NCBI GenBank assembly: GCA_012931725.1
Contig: CM022948.1
Coordinates: forward strand, 40,028,749-40,092,748
Reading direction: 5' to 3'
Length of the DNA: 64,000 bases
Source: Litsea cubeba
Lineage: Eukaryota > Streptophyta > Magnoliopsida > Laurales > Lauraceae
Numbering within the stretch: position 1 is the first letter of the stretch; each line of letters opens with the position of its first letter. This document shows, piece after piece, positions 43,926 through 54,479 of the stretch. A model generated the notes under the pieces. It made no database searches, had not been told where the DNA came from, and worked only from the letters and a program-made list of their open reading frames with translations. A program made the translations under genes and the position numbers.

Positions 43926-44879
43926 ATGTCTAATCCAAAAGGTAGTGCTATAAATAGACCTCCATTGTTTGATGGTACAAACTATGCCTTTTGGAAAGCC
44001 CGAATGACCGTCTTCATCAAATCTCTTAACGGAGATGTGTGGGATTCTGTAGAGGATGGATGGACTCCTCCTACAGTCACAGATAAAGATGGCACTGTCC
44101 AGCCTCTTGCAAAGGCAAAATGGACAGCTGATCATAAGGCACTGAGAGACAACAATGCAAAGGCATTGAATGCCATAACTTGTGCCATGAATGCTGAAGA
44201 GTACAAAAAGATTATGACATGTACTACAGCTAAACAAGCTTGGGATCTTCTGGAAACAAATTACGAAGGAACAACCATTGTCAAAAGAGCCAAGCTCTAA
44301 ATGTTGACTTCTCAATTCGAATCTTTAAGAATGAGGGAAGATGAAATGTTCGATGAATTTTGAACTAAGCCAATGGTAATTGTGAATGAGATGTGGTCAC
44401 TTGGTGAACAAATTCCTGAAGGCAAAATTTGTAGCAAAATCCTTAGATCCCTTCCTGATAGATTTCACCCCAAAGTAACCTCTATAGAAGAATACAATGA
44501 CCCAGAAACTATGAAAGTTGAAAAATTATCTGGTAATATTAGAACTTTTGAATTAAAGTTAAATAATGCTTCTAATAAATCCAAAGATAAGAAATCAATT
44601 GCTTTAAAAACGTCTCAATCAACTCAATCGAAAGGAGAATCAGATAATGATGAAGAAAGTGATAATGAAGATATTGCTCTTCTCACTAAGAAATTTATAA
44701 GACATTTTAAGAAAAAGAATTCAAATTTTAATTTCTTTAATAAAAATAAAAATAAAAGCATTTCTTCATCTAAGAGTCAAGAAAGAAAAGTCATATGCTA
44801 TAACTATAAAAAACTTGGACATATATCTTCTGAGTGTCCAATGGAAAGGAAGAAAAAGACACTTATGGCAACATGAGAT
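43926..44879 (+). pseudogene. Copia A gag, with in-frame stops and damaged zinc knuckle
   Basis: The capsid/nucleocapsid part of the polyprotein packages the element RNA. From the ATG at 43926 it reads MSNPKGSAINRPPLFDGT, FWKARMTVFIKSL (UBN2-type capsid) and LRSLPDRFHPKVTSIEE, then a lysine-rich stretch and a zinc knuckle CYNYKKLGHISSEC in which the second cysteine is tyrosine, which should abolish zinc binding. Three stops in the same frame (TAA 44298-44300, TGA about 44361, TGA 44874-44876) break an otherwise unshifted frame that runs into pol. This copy cannot make its own capsid protein. Confidence 0.92.
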
Positions 44880-44948
44880 GACTCATCTGAATCAGAGTCA
44901 GAATCAGATGAATCACATCGAGATGAAACAAAAAATTACACTATTTTA

Positions 44949-46782
44949 ATGGCTCGAAGTTTATGTGATCCATCAGTTGAGACATCTGAAAAATCTCATT
45001 TTGAGAAATCTGAGGATGAATATAAAAATTCAGATATTGAAGAATTTGAAGAAGAACCAGAATCTGAATATGATGGCTCAGATAATGAAGACAATGATGA
45101 AAATCTTCAAGAATCATATAATAGACTCTATGATGAGAGCTACAAGTTAATTAGTATCATAAGAAAACAAGAAGCAAAGAATAAAGTTTTAAAAGACAAT
45201 GTTAAAACCTTAACAGGTGAAATTAATATCTTAACCAATGATCTTAATGAAACCAACTCTAAATTTCAAATTGCCAGTGAACACATAAGAAATCATAAGA
45301 AAGAAGCTGATAATCTAAAAGAGGTAATCACTAATTTAAAAAAGGAAGTCACCCATCTAATATGGTATAAAGAAAAATATGAGTATTCTTTTACTCACGG
45401 GGAAGAGAAATTTGAAAAACTATTTAGAATGGGTAAATATCAAAGAGACAAAACTGGGCTGGGGTACAACAAAGAATCAAAACAAAACCCCAATGTCTCT
45501 ACTAAATTTATAAAAGGAAAGGTTTCCTCTATTAATCAAAACATTCCTAAAGTTATATATAATTCTTATGAAAGAAAAAGATATATCAAATATGACTGGA
45601 AAAAGGAACCAATTAAAAAGAAAAATTCAGGCAATTTATTTTCTCAAAAACTAAATGGATTGATGAAACAAATTTATCAGCTAAAAACTCAATTCTATAA
45701 TCATTCTAAAAATATTTTATCTACAAAAAGGAACCCAAAGAGATCTTTTCTTCAATATGAGTCTCTAGGTCATAGAGGAACTTCTCACACACAAAGGTAT
45801 ATGTGGGTACCTAAAAGTCTACTTGTTCACACAGCTCTTAAAGCTAGAGACCAATCTGTATGGTTCCTAGATAGTGGGTGCTCTAGACACATGACTGGGG
45901 ATAAAATACTCTTCTCCAAATTAAATAATTTTGATGGTGGAACTGTCACTTTTGGTGATGGAAATATTGCTAAAGTTATAGGAAATGGTACTCTGAATGT
46001 TCCCAACTTGCCTAAAATAGAAGATGTTTTATGTGTTGATGGTTTGAAACATAACTTGCTTAGCATTTCACAAATTTGTGATAAAAACCATGCTGTCTTC
46101 TTTACCAGTCATGGTTGTGAGATTTCGAAAAATGGTAAAGTGATTCTAAGAGGTCTTAGAAATCAAGAAAACTGTTATGTTGTTGGTAATCACAAAGAAG
46201 CATCCAGTTCAGCCTGTTACATAGCTCATCTTGATGAAGCCCAACTATGGCATCAAAGGCTTGGACATGTGAACCATAGAGACTTGTCCAATTTAAACAA
46301 GTACGTAAAGGGCCTTCCAAAAATTAGCAGGAAGTCAAAAACAATTTGTGGAGAGTGTCAAAAAGGTAAACAAATCAGAAACTCTCACAAAAAGACTAAG
46401 TCCTTAAAGACTTCTAGATCCTTAGAGCTTCTCCATATGGACTTGGTTGGTCCAACAAAGAAAGAGAGTAGAGGTGGCAAAAAATACTTCCTTGTTATTG
46501 TTGATGATTATTCCAGATTTACTTGGGTTGCATTCTTGAGGGAAAAATCTGATGCATATGTTGAATTCAAAAAGATTGTGAAAAGAATTCACGTTGAAAA
46601 AGGAAGAGCAGTTGCTAGAATAAGAAGTGATCATGGTGGTGAATTTGAAAATACTAGATTTAAAAAATACTGTGATAAGTATGGAATTCACCATGAATTT
46701 TCTGCCCCTAAAACTCCTCAACAAAATGGTGTTGTTGAAAGAAAGAATCGGGTTTTACAAGAGATGGCCACAGTTATGCTTC
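44949..46782 (+). pseudogene. Copia A pol, first part: coiled-coil linker, protease, integrase
   Basis: Same frame as gag. It starts with an acidic linker and a coiled-coil-like segment (residues about 60-140), then the aspartic protease WFLDSGCSRHMTGDK (about residue 305), the GAG-pre-integrase HRLGH...CGECQKGKQ zinc motif and the integrase core with the three catalytic acidic residues in LLHMDLVGP, IRSDHGGEF and NGVVERKN. The open frame continues four codons into the inserted LTR of element B and stops. Before the insertion it joined the region from 58926. Confidence 0.95.
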
Positions 46783-46975
46783 TGTTGGAATTTGAGATGA
46801 CTTGAGAAGTCTTTTGATGAATTGAAGAAGTTAGCATCTCAAGTATTGTTATGAGTTGGAATTATTGTCAACACATTGTCACAAACATGATGTTAATAGG
46901 CTAGTGTTGATAGAGCTGAAAAGAAGAAACAGAATTGAAACAGTCAGGAATTCAGAATTCCTGAAGCAGAGCACG

Positions 46976-47167
46976 CGGTCGACCGGGCTCTTCATGCGGT
47001 CGACCGAGCAAGAAGAAACCTGCAGAAAACAGATTCAGGTAGCTCCCAGTTATTTTCGTGACACAGTGTGTCTTCGGTCGACCGGGACCCCAGGATGTCG
47101 ACCGAGCTCAAAAGTTGTCTGTTTCCAGTCAGTGTCTTCGGTCGACCGAGCAAGCAAGGATGTCGAC
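46976..47167 (+). repeat. GTCGAC palindrome array in LTR B
   Basis: Six copies of GTCGAC: CGGTCGACCG at 46976, 46997, 47075 and 47139, and TGTCGACCG forms with the core at 47097 and 47162. They alternate in a pattern of pairs, 130-325 bp upstream of the TATA box. The same array is present in the other three LTRs of the family here (B2 50519-50710, B3 55695-55886, B4 57985-58176). Confidence 0.93.
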
Positions 47168-47299
47168 CGAGCACGGGAACCAGAGTTGCGCAGAATTAGA
47201 AGTTTTGCACGAAAATTCAGCACTCTTATCTATTTTGTTTGGGACTCTTTCTAAACGAATTGTAGCCCGTCTTGAACACAATTAAGGGTTACTATAACC

Positions 47300-47307
47300 T
47301 ATATAAA
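47300..47307 (+). promoter_or_regulatory. TATA box of LTR B
   Basis: TATATAAA, conserved at the equivalent position in all four LTR copies (50843, 56019, 58319). Confidence 0.7.
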
Positions 47308-47920
47308 GGCATGTATGGGTCGTTCTAAAGATACACCAGAAAGAGAAAGAATAGAGAAGAGTTTTAGAGAGTTCTTGAGAGAAAGAAGAAGCTGCTGGTG
47401 TGTGTTGCTGTGTGCTGATGTGGTGACGTTTTCTACAGCAATTGTGGACGAGATTATGCTCTAGAAGATGGTGATTCGTCCATGAGTTAAGTGTCTCTCT
47501 GTTTATGCTTTAATTTCAATTTGTAAGGGATTGAGAGAGAGAGAATTGTAGAGGGGAAGGGCTGTAGACAGAATCTATCTTCTATTCTGTTTTTACATCA
47601 AGTTGGTGCTTGATGTCTGGGGTTTGGTGATCCTATCTGTTGGTGCAGATAAATTGTAAAGGGAGTCGGTGCTTCCTAGATAGTTGGTGCTATCTGAAAC
47701 TAAGGGTTGGTGCTCTTTGTCGTTGGTGCGACTAAATAAGATTCAGATCTGTCCCGGATTGGTGTTCGGACAGTCTTTGAACCGTGGACGTAGCCTTTCG
47801 GTGAACCACGTTAAATCTGGTGTCATTGTGTGGTTTGACTTGTTTTGTTGTTGAATTGGACCTGTTTTTAGAAATCACTGATTCACCCCCCCCCTCTCAG
47901 TGATCGCGGTATCCAACAAT

Positions 47921-47932
47921 TGGTATCAGAGC
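47921..47932 (+). promoter_or_regulatory. Primer binding site of Copia B
   Basis: TGGTATCAGAGC two bases after the LTR end, matching initiator tRNA-Met. Confidence 0.95.
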
Positions 47933-47984
47933 GAGGTTCCCTTGATCAGTTTAATACGCTAAGGGTGATCTCTTGTCAAATCAC

Positions 47985-50186
47985 ATGGCAGTAAATACAG
48001 GGACTATGAAACTCAATGAACTACTGAAAGTTCAAAGACCTGCCCACTTCAGATTTGGTCTAGGATTTGTGAAAGGTGAATCCTCTAAGATTGCACCTCC
48101 TGAAAAGAAAGAGTTTGTGAAGCAAGTCACTGCACCTTCTAACTCTATGAAGCCCACTCAACCTAGAAAGGAGTCCATTCCTGTTAGAAAGGTAATGAAG
48201 ACTAACCAGCCACAAAGAAGATACAAATTCTATGGTTATTGCTTTCATTGTAATATGTTTGGACATAAAAGAGCTGATTGTAGATTCTATGTTAGAAACA
48301 GCCCACTTGTGACTAGGAACCCTTTTTCAATCCTAAACAGCCACAAAATTGAGTGCTATATATGTCATAATTATGGACACTTGGCTAGGGATTGTAGGTT
48401 GCCTATAGCTAACAAATTTCAGGTTGAAAAGAAACCCAAGTTAGTCAAGGCTTGGAGAGCAAAGCAAAGTGCAGAAAGTCCCAAAGAATCTCTCATTGTG
48501 CAAATGGCATTCAATGCACAAAAGAAGGCAGCACCATGGGTCCTTGATAGTGGTTGTTCAAGCCATATGACTGGTGATAAAGAGAAATTCATCAAATTAC
48601 AGCACTATGAAGGCGGTTCAGTGAAGTTTGGCAACAATGATGGTGCCAAAATCTGCGGAAAAGGTGTTATTCAGCTTATGGCAAACAAGATCAGATCGGA
48701 AGAAGTCTTATATGTGTCTGGATTGAGACACAACCTGCTTAGTGTGAGCCAGATCTGTGACAAGGGTCACGAAGTTATCTTCACAAAGAATGGGTTTGCC
48801 ATCAAGAAGAGTAGCAACGGGAAAACAGTGGCAACTGGATCAAGAACTGCTGGAAATCTCTATACATTGTCAGATGGAGCTGAAAAGACCTGCTTGATGA
48901 GTCGTACAGAGGAAAGTTGGTTGTGGCACAAACGCCTTGGGCATCTAAACTTTGATAACATGTCAAAGATTTGCAATTCAAAGGCTGTAAGAGGCATGTC
49001 TAAAGTTGAAAAGCCTTCCAATCCCATTTGCGACTCTTGCCAAAAGGGAAAGCAAACGAGGGTTATGTTCAAGACAAAGGAGCATCATTCCAAGAAACCT
49101 CTTGAGCTAGTGCACACTGATCTCTGTGGACCAATGCGAACTCAAAGCACCAATGGAGATAAGTATTTCATGTTATGCATTGATGATTATACTCGTATGA
49201 CATGGGTATTGTTTCTTAAGCATAAGCATCAAGCACTTGATCGTTTTAAAGTGTTTAAAGCACAGGTTGAAAATCAATTGGAAAAACGTATCAAGATTTT
49301 AAGGTCTGATCGTGGAGGCGAGTTCACATCTGAAGAGTTCACTAAATATTGTGAACATCATGGCATTCAAAGACAGTACTCAGCCCCTAGAACTCCACAG
49401 CAAAATGGAGTTGTGGAACGGAAGAATCGCACCGTACAAGAGATGGCTCGTACGATGCTAAGTGAAAGCAAGATGGCTGACAAGTATTGGAAAGAGGCAA
49501 TTCATACGGCTGTATACATTCAAAATCGATGCTTGATCAGGCCACATGAAGTCAAAACTCCCTATGAGCTATGGTTTGGAAGAAAAGCAACAGTCAAGCA
49601 CTTCAAAGTCTTCGGTAGCAAGTGTTACATCAAGCGGCTCGAACAAAATTCGGGCAAATTTGAAGAAAGAGCTGACGAAGGTATATTTCTGGGTTACTCC
49701 TCTACTAGCAAGGCATATAGGTGTCTTAACAAAAGAACCAGAAAAATCATAGAAAGTGCTGATGTGAGATTAGATGAGAATGTTGAACCAAAGAATGGAA
49801 CTCATTATGACAGTCCAGTTTATGAGGACTCGAGTGAGATTGATGATGAGATGGCTGAATCTAATGATTCTGAAAAATCAAAGGATGACTCAGAAGATAC
49901 TACACCTAAGAAGCACAGCACTTGGGTAGAGCAACACCCTAAGGATCAAATTATTGGAGATCCTAAGGCAGGCGTTCAAACTAGACAAAGTGTAGTTAGC
50001 AATTACTCACTTATGTCCACCATTGAACCCAAGACTGTGGCTGAAGCCAGTCTCGATGAAAGTTGGTTGAAATCTATGCATGAGGAGTTGGAGCAAGTGG
50101 CTGATATTTTCACGAAACCTCTGCCAAAGGAAGTCTTCGAGTATCTCCGGAAAAAGTTAGGAGTTACTCACTCTCCTAAACCGTAG
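47985..50186 (+). CDS. Copia B polyprotein remnant: nucleocapsid, protease, integrase, no RT
   Basis: A single open frame of about 733 codons from the ATG at 47985. Directly after eight codons shared with B' gag it jumps to MKLNELLKVQRPAHF, so the capsid domain is deleted. Present in order: zinc knuckles CFHCNMFGHKRADC and CYICHNYGHLARDC, protease WVLDSGCSSHMTGDK, pre-integrase HKRLGHLNF...CDSCQKGKQ, integrase with HTDLCGP, LRSDRGGEF and NGVVERKN, and a GKFEERADEGIFLGYS C-terminal region. After SWLKSMHEEL the frame goes straight to EQVADIFTKPLPKE, the last residues of RNase H: RT and RNase H are missing without breaking the frame. It is intact as an ORF but could not reverse-transcribe itself. 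Confidence 0.93.
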   Translation: MAVNTGTMKLNELLKVQRPAHFRFGLGFVKGESSKIAPPEKKEFVKQVTAPSNSMKPTQPRKESIPVRKVMKTNQPQRRYKFYGYCFHCNMFGHKRADCRFYVRNSPLVTRNPFSILNSHKIECYICHNYGHLARDCRLPIANKFQVEKKPKLVKAWRAKQSAESPKESLIVQMAFNAQKKAAPWVLDSGCSSHMTGDKEKFIKLQHYEGGSVKFGNNDGAKICGKGVIQLMANKIRSEEVLYVSGLRHNLLSVSQICDKGHEVIFTKNGFAIKKSSNGKTVATGSRTAGNLYTLSDGAEKTCLMSRTEESWLWHKRLGHLNFDNMSKICNSKAVRGMSKVEKPSNPICDSCQKGKQTRVMFKTKEHHSKKPLELVHTDLCGPMRTQSTNGDKYFMLCIDDYTRMTWVLFLKHKHQALDRFKVFKAQVENQLEKRIKILRSDRGGEFTSEEFTKYCEHHGIQRQYSAPRTPQQNGVVERKNRTVQEMARTMLSESKMADKYWKEAIHTAVYIQNRCLIRPHEVKTPYELWFGRKATVKHFKVFGSKCYIKRLEQNSGKFEERADEGIFLGYSSTSKAYRCLNKRTRKIIESADVRLDENVEPKNGTHYDSPVYEDSSEIDDEMAESNDSEKSKDDSEDTTPKKHSTWVEQHPKDQIIGDPKAGVQTRQSVVSNYSLMSTIEPKTVAEASLDESWLKSMHEELEQVADIFTKPLPKEVFEYLRKKLGVTHSPKP

Positions 50187-50335
50187 GAGTTGTGCTTGAA
50201 AGGGGGAGCAATGCATTCATTGAATATCCTATTCGCTCCTCGGTTTGGTCCCTTTGGACTTGTTGTCAAAGGGGGAGAGATGTTATGCTACGATAGCAAG
50301 GAGAGATGTTATGCTATGAAAGCTATGTTGGAATT
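50187..50335 (+). other. 3' internal region of Copia B up to the B' insertion
   Basis: Holds GAAAGGGGGAGC and CAAAGGGGGAGAG polypurine-like words and about two copies of the 26-bp GAGAGATGTTATGCTA-type repeat, ending in AGCTA, the target duplicated by B'. Confidence 0.85.
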
Positions 50336-51461
50336 TGAGATGACTTGAGAAGTCTTTTGATGAATTGAAGAAGTTAGCATCTCAAGTATTGATTTGAGTT
50401 GGAATTCTTGTCAACATATTGTCACAAACATGATGTTAACAGGCTAGTGTTGATAGAGCTGAAAAGAAGAAACAGAAGTGAAACAGTCAGTAATTCAGAA
50501 TTCCTGAAGCAGAGCACGCGGTCGACCGGGCTACTCATGCGGTCGACCGAGCAAGAAGAAACCTGCAGAAAACAGATTCAGGTAGCTCCCAGTTATTTTC
50601 GTGACACAGTGTGTCTTCGGTCGACCGAGACCTCAGGATGTCGACCGAGCTCAAAAGTTGTCTGTTTCCAGTCAGTGTATTCGGTCGACCGAGCAAGCCA
50701 GGATGTCGACCGAGCACGGGAACCAGAGTTGCGCAGAATTAGAAGTTTTGCACGAAAATTCAGCACACTTATCTAATTTGTTTGGGACTCTTTCTAAACG
50801 AATTGTAGCCTGTTTTAAATACAATTAAGGGTTATTAAAACCTATATAAAGGCATGCTTGGGTCGTTCTAAAGATACACCAGAAGAGAGAAAGAATAGAG
50901 AAGAGTCTTAGAGAGTTCTTGAGAGAAAGAAGAAGCTGCTGGTGTGTGTTGCTGTGTGCTGATGTGGTGACGTTTTCTACAGCAATTGTGGATGAGATTA
51001 TGCTCTTGAAGATGGTGATTCGTCCATGAGTTAAGTGTCTCTCTGTTTATGCTTTAATTTCAATTTGTAAGGGATTGAGAGAGAGAGAACTGTAGAGGGG
51101 AAGGGCTGCAGACAGAGTTAATCTTCTATTCTGTTTTTTACATCAAGTTGGTGCTTGGTGTTTGGGGTTTGGTGATCCTATCTGTGGGTGCAGATAAATT
51201 GTAAGGGGAGTCGGTGCTTCCTAGATAGTTGGTGCTATCTGAAACTAAGGGTTGGTGCTCTTTGTCGTTGGTGCGACTAAATATATTCAGACCGGTACCG
51301 GATCGGTGTTCGGACGGTTTTGATCTGTGGACGTAGCCTTTTGGTGAACCACGTTAAATCTGGTGTCATTGTGTGGTTTGACTTGTTTTGTTGTTGAATT
51401 GGACCTGTTTTTAGAAATCACTGATTCACCCCCCCCCTCTCAGTGATCGCGGTATCCAACA
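50336..51461 (+). repeat. Left LTR of Copia B'
   Basis: 1126 bp. TATA box 50843-50850 and GTCGAC array 50519-50710. Differs from the right LTR at CATATT/CACATT, GTTAAC/GCTAAT, GTGTTG/GTATTG, AGTAA/AGGAA, TTCGGTC/GATGTC and GGATGAG/GGACGAG, plus C-run length. Confidence 0.96.
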
Positions 51462-51463
51462 AT

Positions 51464-51475
51464 TGGTATCAGAGC
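51464..51475 (+). promoter_or_regulatory. Primer binding site of Copia B'
   Basis: TGGTATCAGAGC, two bases after the LTR end. Confidence 0.95.
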
Positions 51476-51527
51476 GAGGCTCCCTTGATCAGTTTAATAC
51501 GCTAAGGGTGATCTCTTGTCAAATCAC

Positions 51528-54479
51528 ATGGCAGTCAATACAGGGAATATGAAAGCACCTCTGTTTGATGGTTCTAATTACTCCTTTTGGAAGATTAGGA
51601 TGCAAGCCTTCATCAAATCTCTTGGCTATGATGTTTGGGAGGCTGTCAGAGCCGGTTACAATGCTGCCACCGTACCCAATGATACTGCATCGAAGAAGTT
51701 GGCAGACAACGACTCCAAGGCGCAGAATGCACTCTTTAGTGGCCTTGTGGACAGCGAGCTTGTCAAAGTAATTGCATGCAAAACAGCCAAGGAAATTTGG
51801 GACAAGTTGCAAAGCATACATGAAGGTGATGAGAAGATTAAAGAAGCCAAATTGCAAACTCATCGCTCTCAATTTGAGTCTCTTCGCATGGAGGAAAGCG
51901 AGAATGTTGACTCGTATATGCAACGAGTGAATGAAGTCACGAATGACATTCGTGGACTAGGGGAGGAGATTAAAGAGCCGGTCATCGTCAAAAAGGTTCT
52001 AAGATCTCTTCTTCCCCGGTTTGATTCAAAAGTCTCAGCCATCGAAGAAGCCAAAGATCTGAATGCATTTTCCATGGATGAATTACATGGTTCTCTAACT
52101 GCCTATGAGATGCGCATAGGAAAAACGTCTTCATCTGATAAAGAAGCGGCCTTCAAAGTTCAGAAAAAGGCAAAAGAGACTGCTGGTCATGATGTTGATT
52201 CTGATGATGATGAGCTTGAGGCTCAATTTGTTAGAAAGTTGAAGAAAGGAAGCAATGGCAAGTACAAAGGGAAGCTACCCTTTAAATGCTTCAATTGTGG
52301 AGGTATTGGTCACTTTGCTGCGAAGTGTCCGCTAAAAGAAGACAATGATAATGACTCTTATGCTGAAAAGAGTAAAGGAAAGAGAAATTTCAGAAAAAGG
52401 GGCAAAGCTAAAAACTTTCTATGTCAACAAGATGACAGCACGTCTGAAACTTCAGACGATGATGAATCAACCGAAGCTCTCTTCATGGTCACTGTTGAAG
52501 AAGAAGAAGAGCTAGATCCAGAAGAGGAAGAGGAGGCTGAAGTCAATCTTGAAGAGGAACTCATAGCCGCACTTGAGGAGCTAAGCATGGAACGCAAATC
52601 AAGTAAGAAAAATCTGAAACTTCTCCATGAATCTGAAAGTTCTATTATTTCTTTGAAAACTCAAGTAGAAGAATATAAAAGAATGGTAGAAGTCCTTGAA
52701 AACCAAATAAGTATCAAAAAGGAAGAGGCTATGAAACTTGAAACTGAGATCGCTAGAGCAAAGGCTGAAAATTTGGTAAATAGCAAAAAACTCAAAGCGC
52801 TCCAAGCGATTGAAGGGACTATGAAACTCAATGAACTACTGAAAGTTCAAAGACCTGCCCACTTCAGATTTGGTCTAGGATTTGAGAAAGGTGAATCCTC
52901 TAAGATTGCACCTCCTAAAAAGAAAGAGCTTGTGAAGCAAGTCACTGCACCTTCTAACTCTATGAAGCCCACTCAACCTAGAAAGGAGTCCATTCCTGTT
53001 AGAAAGGTAATGAAGACTAACCAGCCACAAAGAAGATACAAATTCTATGGTTATTGCTTTCATTGTAATATGTTTGGACATAAAAGAGCTGATTGCAAAT
53101 TCTATGTAAGAAACAGCCCATTTGTGACTAGGAATCCTTTTTCAATCCTAAGTAGCCACAAAATTGAGTGCTATATATGTCATAATTATGGACACTTGGC
53201 TAGGGATTGTAGGTTGCATATTGCTAACAAATTTCAGGTTGAAAAGAAACCCAAGTTAGTCAAGGCTTGGAGAGCAAAGCAAAGTGCAGAAAGTCCCAAA
53301 GAATCTCTCATTGTGCAAATGGCATTCAATGCACAAAAGAAAGCAGCACCATGGGTCCTTGATAGTGGTTGTTCAAGCCATATGACTGGTGATAAAGAGA
53401 AATTCATCAAATTACAGCACTATGAAGGCGGTTCAGTGAAATTTGGCAACAATGATGGTGCCAAAATCTGCGGAAAAGGTGTTATTCAGCTTATGGCAAA
53501 CAAGATCAGATCTGAAGAAGTCTTATATGTGTCTGGATTGAGACACAACCTGCTTAGTGTGAGCCAGATCTGTGACAAGGGTCACGAAGTTATCTTCACA
53601 AAGAAAGGGTTTGCCATCAAGAAGAGTAGCAACGGGAAAACAGTGGCAACTGGATCAAGAACTGCTGGAAATCTCTATACATTGTCAGATGGAGCTGAAA
53701 AGACCTGCTTGATGAGTCGGACAGAGGAAAGTTGGTTGTGGCACAAACGCCTTGGGCATCTAAGCTTTGATAACATGTCAAAGATTTGCAATTCAAAGGC
53801 TGTAAGAGGCATGTCTAAAGTTGAAAAGCCTTCCAATCCCATTTGCGACTCTTGCCAAAAGGGAAAGCAAACGAGGGTTATGTTCAAGTCAAAGGAGCAT
53901 CATTCCAAGAAACCTCTTGAGCTAGTGCACACTGATCTCTGTGGACCGATGCGAACTCAAAGCACCAATGGAGATAAGTATTTCATGTTATGCATTGATG
54001 ATTATACTCGTATGACATGGGTATTGTTTCTTAAGCATAAGCATCAAGCACTTGATCATTTTAAAGTGTTTAAAGCACAGGTTGAAAATCAATTGGAAAA
54101 ACGTATCAAGATTTTAAGGTCTGATCGTGGAGGTGAGTTCACATCTGAAGAGTTCACTAAATATTGTGAACATCATGGCATTCAAAGACAGTACTCAGCC
54201 CCTAGAACTCCACAGCAAAATGGAGTTGTGGAACGGAAGAATCGCACTGTACAAGAGATGGCTCGTACGATGCTAAGTGAAAGCAAGATGGCTGACAAGT
54301 ATTGGAAAGAGGCAATTCATACGGCTGTATACATTCAAAACCGATGCTTGATCAGGCCACATGAAGACAAAACTCCCTATGAGCTATGGTTTGGAAGAAA
54401 AGCAACAGTCAAGCACTTCAAAGTCTTCGGCAGCAAGTGTTACATCAAGCGGCTCGAACAAAATCCGCGGCAAATTTGA
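51528..54479 (+). CDS. Copia B' gag-protease-integrase polyprotein
   Basis: About 983 codons from the ATG at 51528 (a second in-frame ATG at 51549 starts MKAPLFDGSNY). Order: UBN2-type capsid (FWKIRMQAFIKSLGYD, LRSLLPRFDSKVSAIEE), zinc knuckle CFNCGGIGHFAAKC (about residue 254), acidic EEEEELDPEEEE stretch, coiled coil (about residues 355-430), zinc knuckles CFHCNMFGHKRADC (about 510) and CYICHNYGHLARDC (about 548), protease LDSGCSSHM (about 610), pre-integrase zinc motif, and integrase with D, D and E in HTDLCGP (about 800), LRSDRGGEF (about 863) and NGVVERKN (about 898). The frame ends at 54477-54479 through one inserted base near 54466-54472 relative to B. Three zinc knuckles in one gag is unusual. 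All catalytic residues of protease and integrase are present. Confidence 0.94.
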   Translation: MAVNTGNMKAPLFDGSNYSFWKIRMQAFIKSLGYDVWEAVRAGYNAATVPNDTASKKLADNDSKAQNALFSGLVDSELVKVIACKTAKEIWDKLQSIHEGDEKIKEAKLQTHRSQFESLRMEESENVDSYMQRVNEVTNDIRGLGEEIKEPVIVKKVLRSLLPRFDSKVSAIEEAKDLNAFSMDELHGSLTAYEMRIGKTSSSDKEAAFKVQKKAKETAGHDVDSDDDELEAQFVRKLKKGSNGKYKGKLPFKCFNCGGIGHFAAKCPLKEDNDNDSYAEKSKGKRNFRKRGKAKNFLCQQDDSTSETSDDDESTEALFMVTVEEEEELDPEEEEEAEVNLEEELIAALEELSMERKSSKKNLKLLHESESSIISLKTQVEEYKRMVEVLENQISIKKEEAMKLETEIARAKAENLVNSKKLKALQAIEGTMKLNELLKVQRPAHFRFGLGFEKGESSKIAPPKKKELVKQVTAPSNSMKPTQPRKESIPVRKVMKTNQPQRRYKFYGYCFHCNMFGHKRADCKFYVRNSPFVTRNPFSILSSHKIECYICHNYGHLARDCRLHIANKFQVEKKPKLVKAWRAKQSAESPKESLIVQMAFNAQKKAAPWVLDSGCSSHMTGDKEKFIKLQHYEGGSVKFGNNDGAKICGKGVIQLMANKIRSEEVLYVSGLRHNLLSVSQICDKGHEVIFTKKGFAIKKSSNGKTVATGSRTAGNLYTLSDGAEKTCLMSRTEESWLWHKRLGHLSFDNMSKICNSKAVRGMSKVEKPSNPICDSCQKGKQTRVMFKSKEHHSKKPLELVHTDLCGPMRTQSTNGDKYFMLCIDDYTRMTWVLFLKHKHQALDHFKVFKAQVENQLEKRIKILRSDRGGEFTSEEFTKYCEHHGIQRQYSAPRTPQQNGVVERKNRTVQEMARTMLSESKMADKYWKEAIHTAVYIQNRCLIRPHEDKTPYELWFGRKATVKHFKVFGSKCYIKRLEQNPRQI

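Larger units (their letters stand above)
46783..47918 (+). repeat. Left LTR of Copia B
   Basis: 1136 bp, TGTTGGAATTTGAG to GCGGTATCCAACA. TATA box TATATAAA at 47300-47307, preceded by the GTCGAC array (46976-47167) and followed by a GA-rich leader. The end has the C-run/CTCTC typical of the family. Confidence 0.96.

Noticed and set aside
47885..47895. C-runs near LTR ends as regulatory G-quadruplex sites
   Set aside because: They are single homopolymer runs varying in length between copies and are as likely to be slippage or sequencing noise.
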